Assembly: GCF_015352975.1 (NCBI RefSeq)
Contig: NZ_JACYIZ010000003.1
Span: 1 to 64,000, forward strand
DNA length: 64,000 bases
Direction of reading: 5' to 3'
DNA from: Aestuariimicrobium ganziense
GTDB lineage: Bacteria > Actinomycetota > Actinomycetes > Propionibacteriales > Propionibacteriaceae
Part shown: positions 1-8,585 of the stretch, piece after piece
Layout of the letters: every line of letters starts with the position of its first letter
Position numbering within the stretch: the stretch's first letter is position 1
Translations under genes and position numbers: made by a program
Notes under the pieces: model-generated
Told to the model about the DNA's origin: nothing
Databases searched by the model: none
Seen by the model: only the letters and a program-made list of their open reading frames with translations

Positions 1-37
1 TGTGACCTGCAAGATCCACCTCGCCGCCGACGGCGCC
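1..37 (+). mobile_element. IS5-family element remnant (internal transposase fragment)
   Basis: The first 37 bases are identical to the reverse complement of 4672-4708, which lies inside the transposase of the complete IS at 4229-5196. Identity stops at base 38. The fragment is in the transposase reading frame (it encodes TCKIHLAADGA) and runs in the opposite orientation to the complete copy. More of this IS may lie to the left of the window. Confidence 0.85.
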
Positions 38-856
38 TCCGGGGCTCCGGCAGAGGACGCCCTCGTCGCGGAGGCACGCCACACCGCGCTCACCGGTGCG
101 GAACGCCTGAACCGGACGTGGCGGGCCCTGATCGTCACCGGCTTCTTCGGCGGCGTCGACGTCGGTCTCGGCATCATGGCGATGGTGCTGGTCAAGGACG
201 CCACCGGCTCCCAGATCCTGGCAGGGCTCGCCTTCGGGGTGGGGCTCATCGCGCTCAAGATGGCGCACAGCGAGCTGTTCACCGAGGACTTCCTGCTGCC
301 CATCAACGCGATCGTGGCCGGGCAGGGCACGATCGTGCAGTTGGTCAGGCTGTGGTTCGTCACGCTCGTGACCAACCTCGCTGGCGGGTGGCTGTTCACG
401 TGGCTGCTGGTGGCCGCGTTCCCCCGCTACCACGCCCTGTTCATCGCGACCGCCCAGGGCTACCTGGCCGAGCGGCCGTGGCCCGAGGCGCTCGCCCTGG
501 CCGTCCTCGCCGGATCGACGATCACGCTGGTGACCCGCATGCAGCAGGGGACCGACAACGACCTCGCAGGCATGGTGCTGGCGCTCATCAGCGGGCTGCT
601 CGTCGTCGGCCTGGGGATGCTGCACGGCGCGCTCAACTCGATCATCGTCTTCGCAGCCCTCCACGCCGGCTGGGAGGCCACGTACGCGGATTGGCTGGCC
701 TGGTTCGCCTGGGTCATCCCCGCCAACGCCCTGGGCGGGCTGGTCATCATCACACTCCCCCGTCTGGTTCGCGTGGGCGAACTGCTCTTGGCCATCCGTC
801 GGGGCGACCTGGTCCTGGAACCGGACGTGGACGAGGCCGGGGCGGAAGTTCGATGA
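2..856 (+). CDS. Formate/nitrite transporter (FNT) family channel, N-terminus replaced by IS sequence
   Basis: The protein is a roughly 280-residue FNT-type membrane channel that would pass small monovalent anions such as formate or nitrite across the cytoplasmic membrane. It has about six hydrophobic segments, starting near residue 42 (ALIVTGFFGGVDVGLGIMAM) and including the conserved-looking AHSELFTEDFL stretch near residue 88. The first 12 residues (TCKIHLAADGA) come from transposase sequence, so the native start is missing and the frame is open to the window edge: the real product may be a transposase-FNT fusion or may start at an internal codon. The membrane core looks intact. It is followed by two more membrane genes on the same strand. 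The substrate is not predictable from this sequence. Confidence 0.8.
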   Translation: MTCKIHLAADGASGAPAEDALVAEARHTALTGAERLNRTWRALIVTGFFGGVDVGLGIMAMVLVKDATGSQILAGLAFGVGLIALKMAHSELFTEDFLLPINAIVAGQGTIVQLVRLWFVTLVTNLAGGWLFTWLLVAAFPRYHALFIATAQGYLAERPWPEALALAVLAGSTITLVTRMQQGTDNDLAGMVLALISGLLVVGLGMLHGALNSIIVFAALHAGWEATYADWLAWFAWVIPANALGGLVIITLPRLVRVGELLLAIRRGDLVLEPDVDEAGAEVR

Positions 857-912
857 GGCGGACGCCGGCCTGAATTGGCTTGCCGGGCGGGTCACGCTGC
901 AACAATGGCGCG

Positions 913-2148
913 GTGGACACCGCCGAGCTGACCGCCAAAGAGCTCTCCCCGCCCGCCCGCAGCTGGTGGATCCGGCTGTGGACCCCGTTCTGGGCGGTGC
1001 CGCTCGCGGTGGTCGCGACCAGCTTCGTGGTGGCTCTCGTGCTCCCCCTGTTGGACGAGCGGCTGGCCGCCGCCCTGCCCTACGTGTTTCAGGGCGGCCC
1101 CGACGGTGCCCGGACGGTGCTGAGCTCCATCGCCGGCGCGATGATCTCGGTGACCGGCCTGGTGTTCTCGATCACGATGGTCGTGCTCCAGCTCGCCTCG
1201 AGCCAGTTCACCCCGCGGCTCCTCGGCTCGTTCCTCCGTAACCGGGTCTCGCAGTTCACCCTCGGCGTGTTCACCGCGTCCTTCGTCTACAGCCTCACCG
1301 TCCTCCGGTCGGTGAGGGGGTCCGACGAGGATCCGTTCGTGCCGCAGGTGTCGGTGTCCTTGGCGTTCTTCTTGGTCGTGGCGAGCGTCGCCCTCTTCCT
1401 CGCCTTCATCCACTACATCACCACCTCGATCCAGGTGAGCCGAGTCATCTCGCGGGTGGGGGACGCGACGGCCAGGACCGTCGACCGCCTCTATCTGCCC
1501 GAGATCCCCGCGGCGCCGCCGCCGGAGCCACGTCTCGGGCCGCCGTCCGGGGTCGTGTCCTGCGCCGAACGACACGGACGCGTGGCCGCGGTCAACTACG
1601 CGCGGCTGGTCGAGGTGGCCGCCGAGCAGGACGGCGTCGTGGAACTTCTCGTCCGGCACGGAGACCAGCGCACCGAAGGCCAGCCCCTGGCCCGGCTGTT
1701 CGGGATGGATTCCGAGGTCGCCGACAAGATGGAGGAGGCGGTGATCCTCGAGACCGAGCGGGTCCTCGACTTCGACCCCGGGTACGGCTTCCAGCAGCTC
1801 GTCGACATCGCCACCCGGGCGCTGTCGCCGGGCATCAACGACCCGACGACGGCTGTCCAGAGCCTCGACGAGTTGCAGCGGCTGCTTCGGCCGCTGCTGC
1901 GGCGGCCCGAACCCTCCCCCTACCTGCGCGACGACGAGGACCGCGTCCGGGTGGTGTGGCGACCCCAGCGCATCGCGGACCTCCTCGACCTGTCCTTCAC
2001 CGAGATCGTCCACTACGGGGCGGGCGCTCCCCAGGTGAACGCCCGCCTGGTCGAGATCCTGACCGACCTGAAGCGCGTGGCCCGCCCCGAGCACATCGAC
2101 TGCCTCGACCGACATCTCGCGGCCGTCCACGCTGGACGGAGGGCCTGA
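913..2148 (+). CDS. DUF2254 family membrane protein
   Basis: This protein of about 411 residues resembles the DUF2254 family of predicted inner-membrane proteins. Hydrophobic helices lie near residues 24-46 (WAVPLAVVATSFVVALVLPL) and 72-95 (ISVTGLVFSITMVVLQLASS), with two more around 110-170, followed by a soluble C-terminal domain with the family-like stretch SPGINDPTTA. The function of the family is not established. I chose GTG 913 because the residues before it look non-coding; 880 is the furthest upstream in-frame start and no strong Shine-Dalgarno decides. The stop overlaps the start of the following MscS gene by one base (TGATG), so the two are probably translationally coupled and may act together at the membrane. 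Confidence 0.75.
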   Translation: MDTAELTAKELSPPARSWWIRLWTPFWAVPLAVVATSFVVALVLPLLDERLAAALPYVFQGGPDGARTVLSSIAGAMISVTGLVFSITMVVLQLASSQFTPRLLGSFLRNRVSQFTLGVFTASFVYSLTVLRSVRGSDEDPFVPQVSVSLAFFLVVASVALFLAFIHYITTSIQVSRVISRVGDATARTVDRLYLPEIPAAPPPEPRLGPPSGVVSCAERHGRVAAVNYARLVEVAAEQDGVVELLVRHGDQRTEGQPLARLFGMDSEVADKMEEAVILETERVLDFDPGYGFQQLVDIATRALSPGINDPTTAVQSLDELQRLLRPLLRRPEPSPYLRDDEDRVRVVWRPQRIADLLDLSFTEIVHYGAGAPQVNARLVEILTDLKRVARPEHIDCLDRHLAAVHAGRRA

Positions 2149-2990
2149 TGCCGCGCACCATCACCTGGGCCGGAGCCCTGCTCGCCCTCCAGGTCTTCGC
2201 GGCGGGGGCGGTCGCCGCGTACCTCGTGCGGCTCGGCGCCGAGCGGCTGCTGCTCTGGCGTGGACGCGGACGCAGTTCCGCCCGCGTCTTCAGCAGGGTG
2301 GCGCAATGGACCATCCTGTTCATCGCGTTCAGCGCCGCGCTCACGCTGGTCTTCCCGAGCGTCAAGCCCGTTGACATCCTGGGCGGCGTCACGATCGTCT
2401 CGATCGCGGCCGGCATCGCCTTCCAGACGGTCCTGGGCAACATGTTCGCCGGTCTCGTCCTGCTCGGGCGCGACCGCTTCCGGGTCGACGACCAGATCGC
2501 CGTGGGCGACATCCGCGGGCAGGTCACCTCGATCGGGCTGTCCTCGACGGTGGTCCGCACCTTCGACGGCCGGCTCGTGGTGGTCCCCAACACCGTCCTG
2601 CACAGCGAGATCGTGACGGTGCAGACGGGCTATGAGCAGGTCCGCACCAGCGTCGAGGTGGGGCTGGACGAGACCACCGACCTGGAACAGGCCCGCGTCG
2701 TCGCGGTGCGGGCGATGGAGGCCCTCCCCAGCGTCCTGCCCGAGCCCGCCCCGCAGGCGCTGCTGACGAAGGTCGGGGCGGCCACCGTGACGCTCGAGCT
2801 CCGGTTCTGGAGCGGCTCCCTCCAACTCGAAACGCTGGAGGCGCGCAACGCAGTCATCTCGACGGTCCTGCAGGCGTTCGCGGACGCGGGGGTCAAGACG
2901 GGATCGGACGCGATCGTCATCGAACCGGGTCCGCTGCTGCGCGCGGAGCTGGCCGAGCGCGAACCGCAGCCGGGGGACGACGCGGCCTGA
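2148..2990 (+). CDS. MscS-family small-conductance mechanosensitive channel
   Basis: This 280-residue protein has the layout of a short MscS channel: two N-terminal helices (residues about 5-28 and 50-68), a pore-lining third helix rich in Gly and Ala (VTIVSIAAGIAFQTVLGNMF), then a beta domain (RFRVDDQIAVGDIRGQVTSI, VVVPNTVL) and an alpha/beta C-terminal cage domain. Such channels open under membrane tension and release solutes during hypo-osmotic shock. The start ATG overlaps the stop of the DUF2254 gene by one base. Neighbouring genes are also membrane proteins. The family assignment is firm; gating properties and ion preference cannot be read from the sequence. Confidence 0.9.
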   Translation: MPRTITWAGALLALQVFAAGAVAAYLVRLGAERLLLWRGRGRSSARVFSRVAQWTILFIAFSAALTLVFPSVKPVDILGGVTIVSIAAGIAFQTVLGNMFAGLVLLGRDRFRVDDQIAVGDIRGQVTSIGLSSTVVRTFDGRLVVVPNTVLHSEIVTVQTGYEQVRTSVEVGLDETTDLEQARVVAVRAMEALPSVLPEPAPQALLTKVGAATVTLELRFWSGSLQLETLEARNAVISTVLQAFADAGVKTGSDAIVIEPGPLLRAELAEREPQPGDDAA

Positions 2991-3008
2991 GCCGCCCGCG
3001 CCGGTCGG

Positions 3009-4228
3009 CTACCAACTGCCGGCGCTCGTGCCCCCGCCCCCGCCGCCGCCCGAGCTGCCCCCGCTGAAGCCGGACGATCCTCCGGAACCGCCGCCGGAGA
3101 AGAACGTCCCGCCCGCGCTGGAGGCGGTGTTGGCGAAGCTGGCCCGGCCCACGGAGCTGTCCAGGCGTCCGATGCCCCGGACGAGGTCGGCAGCGGTCAT
3201 CCCGTCGCCCCAGAAGGTCACGTCGAGCGGCGGGATCCGGCCCGCGTCCGCGAGTTGCTGACACACGCGCGTCCAGCGCCGGGTCAGCCCAAACAGCACC
3301 GCCCACGGCAGGTAGCGTCGGAAGATGTCCGCGTCCGCTTCGAAGTCGAGCTGGTCGGCCTCGGCCGTCGCGATGTACTCCCGGAACCCGATCGTCTGGT
3401 CACGCAGAGCGGTGCCGGTGGCGTTGAGCGCCGGGCCCTTTCTCCGACCGACGCCGACGGCGAGCCCGATCAGCAACCCGGCCAGCCCGAAGAACCAGAT
3501 CGCGATGACCGACGACCCCCAGCCCACCGAGGACCAGATCGCGGTCACGACGCCCAGCGCCACCCCCACGCCGAGCACCACCAGCAGCAGGAGGCCGGCT
3601 CGCTCGGTCCGGGCTCGGCGCTCGACGGCGGGGCCGACGACGTAGTCGGTGTCCCTGAGGGTCTTGGCCGCGGCGTCCTGGGCCGCCTTCGCCATGCCTC
3701 GGAGCCGGTTGTCCGAGAGCGCGGCGGCCCTCCGCCCCGAGCCGGGCTTCGTCGCCTGTTGGTAGACCTTGTGGGCCAGGGTGCGGGAAGGCGGCTCCTG
3801 CCCCGTCCGCACGACCGTGAGCGGATCGGTCGTGACCCGCACCGAGCCGGCCACCGCCAACTCGACCAGCGTTGCTGCGAGTTGGGTGGGGCGGTACTTC
3901 TTCTCCAGGAGGGCCCCGGCCTCGGCAGGCGTCAGCTCGGGCGGCGAGAACCGCACCGGGATGACGTCGTCACGCCGTGCTTCCGTGTCCAGGGCGCCCC
4001 GCCGCGCCACGACGCCGGGAGCGAGGCCGGCGAAGCGCCGGTCGGCCATCGGTGGCCGGCTGCCGGCGAAGACGCCGAGCGCCAACAGCCCCGCGAACCC
4101 GGCGACCGACCCACCGAGAGCGGCCTGACCCGCGATCCGCCGCTTCCGGTCGAGGCTCGGTTCCAGCGGCGGCGTCACGTTCCCCACGGACGCGGCGGGT
4201 AGATCCGCCCGAAGGTACCAGCCCTCCC
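3009..4228 (-). pseudogene. DUF2207-type membrane protein, 5' part lost at an IS5 junction
   Basis: About 400 C-terminal residues of a DUF2207-like predicted membrane protein remain. Visible features are a helix near 4060-4120, a pair of hydrophobic helices near 3440-3600, and a glycine/serine-rich tail (FSGGGSGGSSGFSGGSS) that is typical of this family's C-terminus. The frame continues into the IS up to 4421, but that part is antisense to the transposase. The missing N-terminal domain is not on the far side of the IS, where an unrelated oxidoreductase ends, so a deletion or recombination followed the insertion. No start remains for the gene's own promoter; it is probably not functional. Confidence 0.75.
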
Positions 4229-5196
4229 CTAGGGCGTGTTGGTAAAGGCTGTCATCGGGTCCAGATGAGGGTTGCGGCGAGGGTGAGTCCGGCGAGGTAG
4301 GCGCGGGCGGTCTTGTCGTAGCGGGTTGCGATGCCGCGCCACTGTTTGAGTTTGTTGAAGCAGCGCTCGACGACGTTGCGGCCTCGGTAGGCGGCTGCGT
4401 CGAAGCCGCGGGGCCTGCCACCCCTGGACCCGCGGCGAGCGCGGCCGGCCTTCTGGTCCTCGCGTTCGGGGATGGTGACCTTGATGCCGCGGGCGGTGAG
4501 GAACGTCCGGTTCGCAGCGGAGGTGTAGGCCTTGTCGGCCAGTACCCGGTCGGGCCGACAGCGTGGTCGCCCCGGGCGCCCGTCGCGGACGCTGATGGTG
4601 TCGAGGATCTCGGTGAAGTAGGTGGTGTCCGCGGCGTTCCCGCTGGTCAGCAGCAGACCCAACGGCCTGCCGGCGCCGTCGGCGGCGAGGTGGATCTTGC
4701 AGGTCACACCGCCCCGCGAACGACCGATCGCGTGATCAGGCGGCTCGGGATCTGCACTGCGAACGAAGGGATTTCTTGTAGTTCGACCCAGCCCCCTGTG
4801 TGGCGCGGGAGCGTCGCACCATGCTGGTGTACACGCGTGATCGTGGAGTCCACCGAGACCGTCCACTCCACCTCGTCCCTGGCAGCCGCCCGAGTCTGGA
4901 CTGTCGCGAGCAGCGTGGCCCAGGTGCCGTCCGCGGACCACTCGGAGAACCGCTGATAGATCGAGTTCAAGTTCCCGAACCGCTCCGGGACATCGCGCCA
5001 CGGCGCCCCGGTGCGGAACCGCCACGCGATCCCCTCGACCGTCAACCGCATGTCCATCGGGGGCCGTCCCCGACCCTTCGGCGACGGAAACAACGACTCC
5101 AGGACCGCCCACTGCTCGTCGGTGATCTCTCGTCTCGCGACCATGACTCAAGCCTGACGGCGAGGCGCCCCAAATCCGTTTACCAACACGCCCTAG
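4229..5196 (-). mobile_element. Complete IS5-family insertion sequence (IS427-like)
   Basis: The element is bounded by an 18-bp perfect inverted repeat: CTAGGGCGTGTTGGTAAA at 4229-4246 and its exact complement at 5179-5196. The outer CTAG at each end is itself palindromic and is probably the duplicated target. The interior, about 0.96 kb, encodes a two-frame transposase. The left flank is a truncated DUF2207 gene and the right flank is the 3' end of an unrelated oxidoreductase, so this copy sits at a rearrangement point and not in a simple insertion site. Confidence 0.9.
4252..5144 (-). CDS. IS5-family DDE transposase, made by a -1 frameshift
   Basis: The transposase lies in two overlapping frames. 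The first (5144 to 4704) starts MVARREITDEQWAVLESLFP and contains the first catalytic Asp in VSVDSTITRVHQH. The second frame (ending at 4252) carries the second Asp in VLADKAYTSAANR and the Glu in NVVERCFNKLKQWRG. Moving from frame one to frame two requires stepping back one base, near 4760-4780 where ELQEIPSF and RNPFVRSA overlap; this layout is usual for the IS427 group. All three catalytic residues are present, so the copy could be active. It cuts and moves the IS by acting on the terminal repeats. The exact slip site was not determined. Confidence 0.88.
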
Positions 5197-6332
5197 GGCT
5201 TGGGCACGTCGATCGGTACGCCGCCGTTGCGCATCGACTCAGCCGCGGCGACCGCCGTGGCGACGGCGTTGCGGGCAGCCACGCTCTGCACCCGGGTCTG
5301 GTCGATCTCGCCAGCGGCGTAGGCCAGGAACTCGGTCATGATCAGCAGGTCGGCGTCGGTGTGGCCTCCGTAGTCGCCGGTGATGGCGATCTCGCGGTCG
5401 GCCTCATAGGCCATGTTGACCCGCTGGTTCCACACCTTGACAACGCCACCCTCGCCGTCACCGAAGTTCTCGAGGCGTCCGAGGTCACCGATCACGGTGT
5501 AGTTGCGCCAGTAGTCCGGCGTGAAGTGGCACTGCTGGTAGCTGGCCAGGATGCCGCCCTCGAGCACCATGTTCACCTGGGCCAGGTCTTCCATGTCCAG
5601 CTCGGCGTTGAGGCCGGTGATCTCGGGTGCCATGCCCTTGTTCATCGGGAAGCGGTCGTCGCTGTAACGCAGTCCCTTCGAGGGCAGCTTGTCGGGGGTG
5701 TCGCCGAAGACGGCGAGCGCGCCGAAGGCCTGCACGCGCTCGGTGTAGGCGCCGGCCAGGTAGTGGATGACGTCGATGTCGTGGGCACCCTTCTGCAGCA
5801 GCAGGGTGTTGCCGTAGCGGCGCTCGACGTGCCAGTCGCGGAAGTAGGCGTCAGCGCCGAAGCCGACGAAGTGGCGGCACCAGATCGCGCGCACCGGCCC
5901 GATCGCCCCCTCGTCGATCAGCTTCTTCATGATCGAGACCACACCCATGAAACGCATGTTGTGGCCGACGAACAGCCTGGTGCCGGTCTCGGCGGCCACC
6001 GCGAGCAGCCGGTCGGCGTCCTCGGTGTGGATCGCCATCGGCTTCTCGAGGTAGGTGGGAATGCCGGCCCGCAGGGTCTTCTCGGCCTGCTCGGCGTGCT
6101 CGCAGTCGGGTGAGGTGATCAGCGCGCCGGCCAGGTCGGTCTCGGCGGCGAGCATCTGGTCGACGTCGGTGTAGAGCCTGACCTCGTCACCGAACAGTTC
6201 ACGGGCGCGGGCCTGGCCGTCGTCGTAGGGGTCGACGGCCACGGTCACCTTCGCGTCGGGGTCGATGCGGGGAATGTTCAGTCCGATGTTGGCGCGCGAA
6301 CCGCAGCCGATGACGGCGAACTCACGAGGCAT
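5193..6332 (-). CDS. Gfo/Idh/MocA family NAD(P)-dependent oxidoreductase
   Basis: This 379-residue protein has an N-terminal Rossmann fold (VIGCGSRANIG near residue 6) and the family motif EKPMAIH near residue 95, where the Lys is normally catalytic, followed by the alpha/beta substrate domain. Such enzymes oxidise or reduce sugars, inositols or their derivatives. ATG 6332 has a good ribosome site, GGAGAAGGA. The stop codon TAG is formed by the CTAG at the IS5 boundary, so the natural C-terminus may have been a little longer. The substrate is unknown; the fucosidase upstream on the same strand suggests sugar metabolism. Confidence 0.85.
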   Translation of the reverse strand: MPREFAVIGCGSRANIGLNIPRIDPDAKVTVAVDPYDDGQARARELFGDEVRLYTDVDQMLAAETDLAGALITSPDCEHAEQAEKTLRAGIPTYLEKPMAIHTEDADRLLAVAAETGTRLFVGHNMRFMGVVSIMKKLIDEGAIGPVRAIWCRHFVGFGADAYFRDWHVERRYGNTLLLQKGAHDIDVIHYLAGAYTERVQAFGALAVFGDTPDKLPSKGLRYSDDRFPMNKGMAPEITGLNAELDMEDLAQVNMVLEGGILASYQQCHFTPDYWRNYTVIGDLGRLENFGDGEGGVVKVWNQRVNMAYEADREIAITGDYGGHTDADLLIMTEFLAYAAGEIDQTRVQSVAARNAVATAVAAAESMRNGGVPIDVPKP

Positions 6333-6339
6333 GGGGGTC

Positions 6340-6768
6340 CTTCTCCAGTCTGCTCGAATGGCCCCGGCGAGGGGGTCACACCAAGCCGACCACGCAGGCC
6401 GAGGCGGCGCAACGCAGGACGCCCAAGTGCTCACCAGTCCCGCCTGTAGGTAGGTCTTCCAGACCACGAGGGTGGCATCGGTGGGCGCCAGGCCGGCAGA
6501 GTCGGGCTGCCGCTGGGCAATCATCACCGAGGTCTCGCTGAACTCGAACGGCACCGGGCCCTCGGCGTCGGGGTTGGTCAGCACCACTCTGTAGGCGACC
6601 GGACGATCACTGTCGCCGCAGGTGCCCTGGGCGGTGGGCAGGCCGACGTCGCGGCGGTAGCGCAGACGGCCATCACCAGACCGACCACCCATCGCGACCT
6701 GAGAAAGCGCGTGAGCAGTGTGAACACGCTCACATGCGAGGGTCGCCGGCCCGACCTGTCAGGCGGAA
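6340..6768 (-). pseudogene. Decayed gene remnant between the fucosidase and the oxidoreductase
   Basis: No intact gene fits this 430-bp gap. On the minus strand one frame begins with a signal-peptide-like stretch (FLRSRWVVGLVMAVCATAA, about 6650-6745), and a different frame continues with residues that look coding (VAYRVVLTNPDAEGPVPFEF, about 6530-6610). This suggests a small exported protein broken by a frameshift and further decay. I could not identify its family, and the reading is tentative. Confidence 0.35.
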
Positions 6769-8100
6769 TCAGGAGAGCGTGATCTCGACCACCGTGTCGG
6801 TGTCGTCGGGCAGGGCGAAGGTGCCGACGTCGGACGAGCCGAGTTGCACGAAGGTGATGTCGGGGTAGGCCGACACCGACCAAGCACTCGACACCTCGAG
6901 TTCGCCACCCGTGGTCAGGTTGCGCACCGAAACGACCCGTTCCTTGGGGATGCCGGTCAGCGCCAGCGGCCCCCACGGCTGGTCGAAGACGTGGGCGTAG
7001 ACGGTGTTGCCGTTGCGGGTGTACCAGCCCCATTCGGGCTTGTCGATGCCGGCTGCACCGCAGCCGCGGATCGATTCGGCGTGCACGGCCATCCACTCGC
7101 CGACCTCGCGGAGCACGGTCTGCGAACCCTCGGGGATGACGCCTTCGGCATCCGGTCCGACATTGAGCAGCATGTTGCCGTTCTTGGCCACGCACTCGAC
7201 CAACTTGCGCACCACCGACTTCGACGACTTCCACTCGTGGTCGTCGACTGCGTAGCCCCAGTTGTTGTTGAGCGTGATGCAGGCCTCCCACGGCACCGGT
7301 CGTCCGGACGGGTCGACGATGCCGCGCGCGGGCACCACCTGCTCGGGTGAGACGAAGTCGCCGGCCCAGGGCAGCGGATCGTCCGTGGTCAGCGAACCGT
7401 GCCCCGACCCGGAGGTCTCGAGCCGGTTGTCGATGATCGCGGTGGGCTGAAGTTCGCGCACCATGGCAATCAGGTCGCTGGCCGCCCAGGCCTCACCGGT
7501 CATCTCGTCGTAGGAGAAGTCGAACCAGAGCACGTCGAGTTGGCCGTAGTTGCTGCAGATCTCGCGCACCTGGCCGTGCAGGTAGGCCCGGTAGGCCTCC
7601 ATGTCGGGCTGGTGGTCGCGAAAGGCCTCGTTGTCGCGCATCGGGTGCTGGCGGTCGCCGAAGTGCGGGAAGTCGGGGTGGGCCCAGTCGATCACCGAGA
7701 AGTAGAGGCCGACCTTGAGTCCGCGGCGGCGGAAGGCGTCGATGAACCCGGCGACCAGGTCGCGCTTGGGGCCGCGCTTGACGGTGGTGTAGTCGGTCAG
7801 CGCCGAGTCGAACAGGCAGTAGCCGTCGTGGTGCTTGGCGGTCATCACCGCGTAGCGCATGCCGGCGTTCCAAGCCAGGTGGGCCCAGGCGTCGAAGTCG
7901 ACCTCGGTGGGCACGAAGGCCTCGATCTCGGGCTCGTAGTCCTCGAAGGTGATCCGCTCGATCGAGCGCACCCACTCGCCTCGGGCCGGGACTGCGTAGG
8001 CGCCCCAGTGGATGAACATGCCGAACCGGTCGGCACGCCAGGCCGCGGAACGGTCGAAGCGGGGGTGTGGGGTGGTCACGTCCGGCAGCGCAGAGGTCAT
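6769..8100 (-). CDS. GH29 family alpha-L-fucosidase
   Basis: This 443-residue protein matches the GH29 retaining alpha-L-fucosidase layout: an N-terminal barrel with FGMFIHWGAYAVPARGEW (residues about 23-40), the AKHHDGYCLFDS motif near residue 86, and LDVLWFDFSYDE, which holds the likely Asp nucleophile, near residue 195. The last 80 or so residues form a beta-rich C-terminal domain. It would remove terminal fucose from glycans. There is no signal peptide, so it is probably cytoplasmic and acts on imported oligosaccharides. ATG 8100 is preceded by AAAGGATGG and fits the family N-terminus. It is divergent from the ArsR gene at 8256. Confidence 0.92.
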   Translation of the reverse strand: MTSALPDVTTPHPRFDRSAAWRADRFGMFIHWGAYAVPARGEWVRSIERITFEDYEPEIEAFVPTEVDFDAWAHLAWNAGMRYAVMTAKHHDGYCLFDSALTDYTTVKRGPKRDLVAGFIDAFRRRGLKVGLYFSVIDWAHPDFPHFGDRQHPMRDNEAFRDHQPDMEAYRAYLHGQVREICSNYGQLDVLWFDFSYDEMTGEAWAASDLIAMVRELQPTAIIDNRLETSGSGHGSLTTDDPLPWAGDFVSPEQVVPARGIVDPSGRPVPWEACITLNNNWGYAVDDHEWKSSKSVVRKLVECVAKNGNMLLNVGPDAEGVIPEGSQTVLREVGEWMAVHAESIRGCGAAGIDKPEWGWYTRNGNTVYAHVFDQPWGPLALTGIPKERVVSVRNLTTGGELEVSSAWSVSAYPDITFVQLGSSDVGTFALPDDTDTVVEITLS

Positions 8101-8219
8101 GGGTCCATCCTTTCGTTGAAGCACAGGGTGGTGCGTGAAGCACAGGCAATTGCGTGTGCTTCGCGCGCCAGAGTGTGCCTCAACGGGCGTGGGCGCCGCA
8201 GAGCACATTGCTCAACCTC

Positions 8220-8255
8220 TTGACAGGTGACCTTTTGGTCACCTATCGTCGAGGC
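8220..8255 (+). promoter_or_regulatory. Promoter with palindromic operator for the ArsR gene
   Basis: A consensus-like -35 TTGACA (8220-8225) and a -10 TATCGT (8244-8249) are 18 bp apart. Between and overlapping them lies a perfect dyad, AGGTGACC (8225-8232), TTTT, GGTCACCT (8237-8244). The -10 ends six bases before the ATG, so the transcript is probably leaderless. The dyad position would let a bound dimer block RNA polymerase. Confidence 0.75.
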
Positions 8256-8585
8256 ATGCAGGAAGACCTGGTGTTCAAGGCGCTCGCCGATCCCACTCGG
8301 CGGACGATCCTGGACGCCCTCTTCGAGCGTGACGGCCGCACGCTCGGCGAGTTACTGACCGTGGTCAGTGCCACCACCGAGATGACCCGTTTCGGGGTGG
8401 CCAAGCACGTGAAGCTGCTCGAGGAGGCCGGGTTGGTCACCACCCGCAAGCTGGGACGGGAGCGCCTGCACTTCCTCAATCCCGTGCCGATCAGGTTGAT
8501 TCACGACCGCTGGATCGACAAGTACACAGACCCCCACATCACGGCGCTCGTCGCCCTCAAGAACCAACTGGAGGAAGAACAATGA
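8256..8585 (+). CDS. ArsR-family winged-helix transcriptional regulator
   Basis: This 109-residue protein carries an ArsR-type winged helix: FKALADPTRRTILDAL near residues 6-21, and the recognition helix region MTRFGVAKHVKLLEEAGLV near 45-63. There is no obvious metal-binding Cys motif, which fits the non-metal subgroup paired with SRPBCC proteins. ATG 8256 is favoured over upstream starts because a promoter and operator end just before it. It is coupled to the next gene by an ATGA overlap at 8582-8585 and probably represses this operon, and possibly the divergent fucosidase, until its ligand appears. The ligand is unknown. Confidence 0.88.
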   Translation: MQEDLVFKALADPTRRTILDALFERDGRTLGELLTVVSATTEMTRFGVAKHVKLLEEAGLVTTRKLGRERLHFLNPVPIRLIHDRWIDKYTDPHITALVALKNQLEEEQ

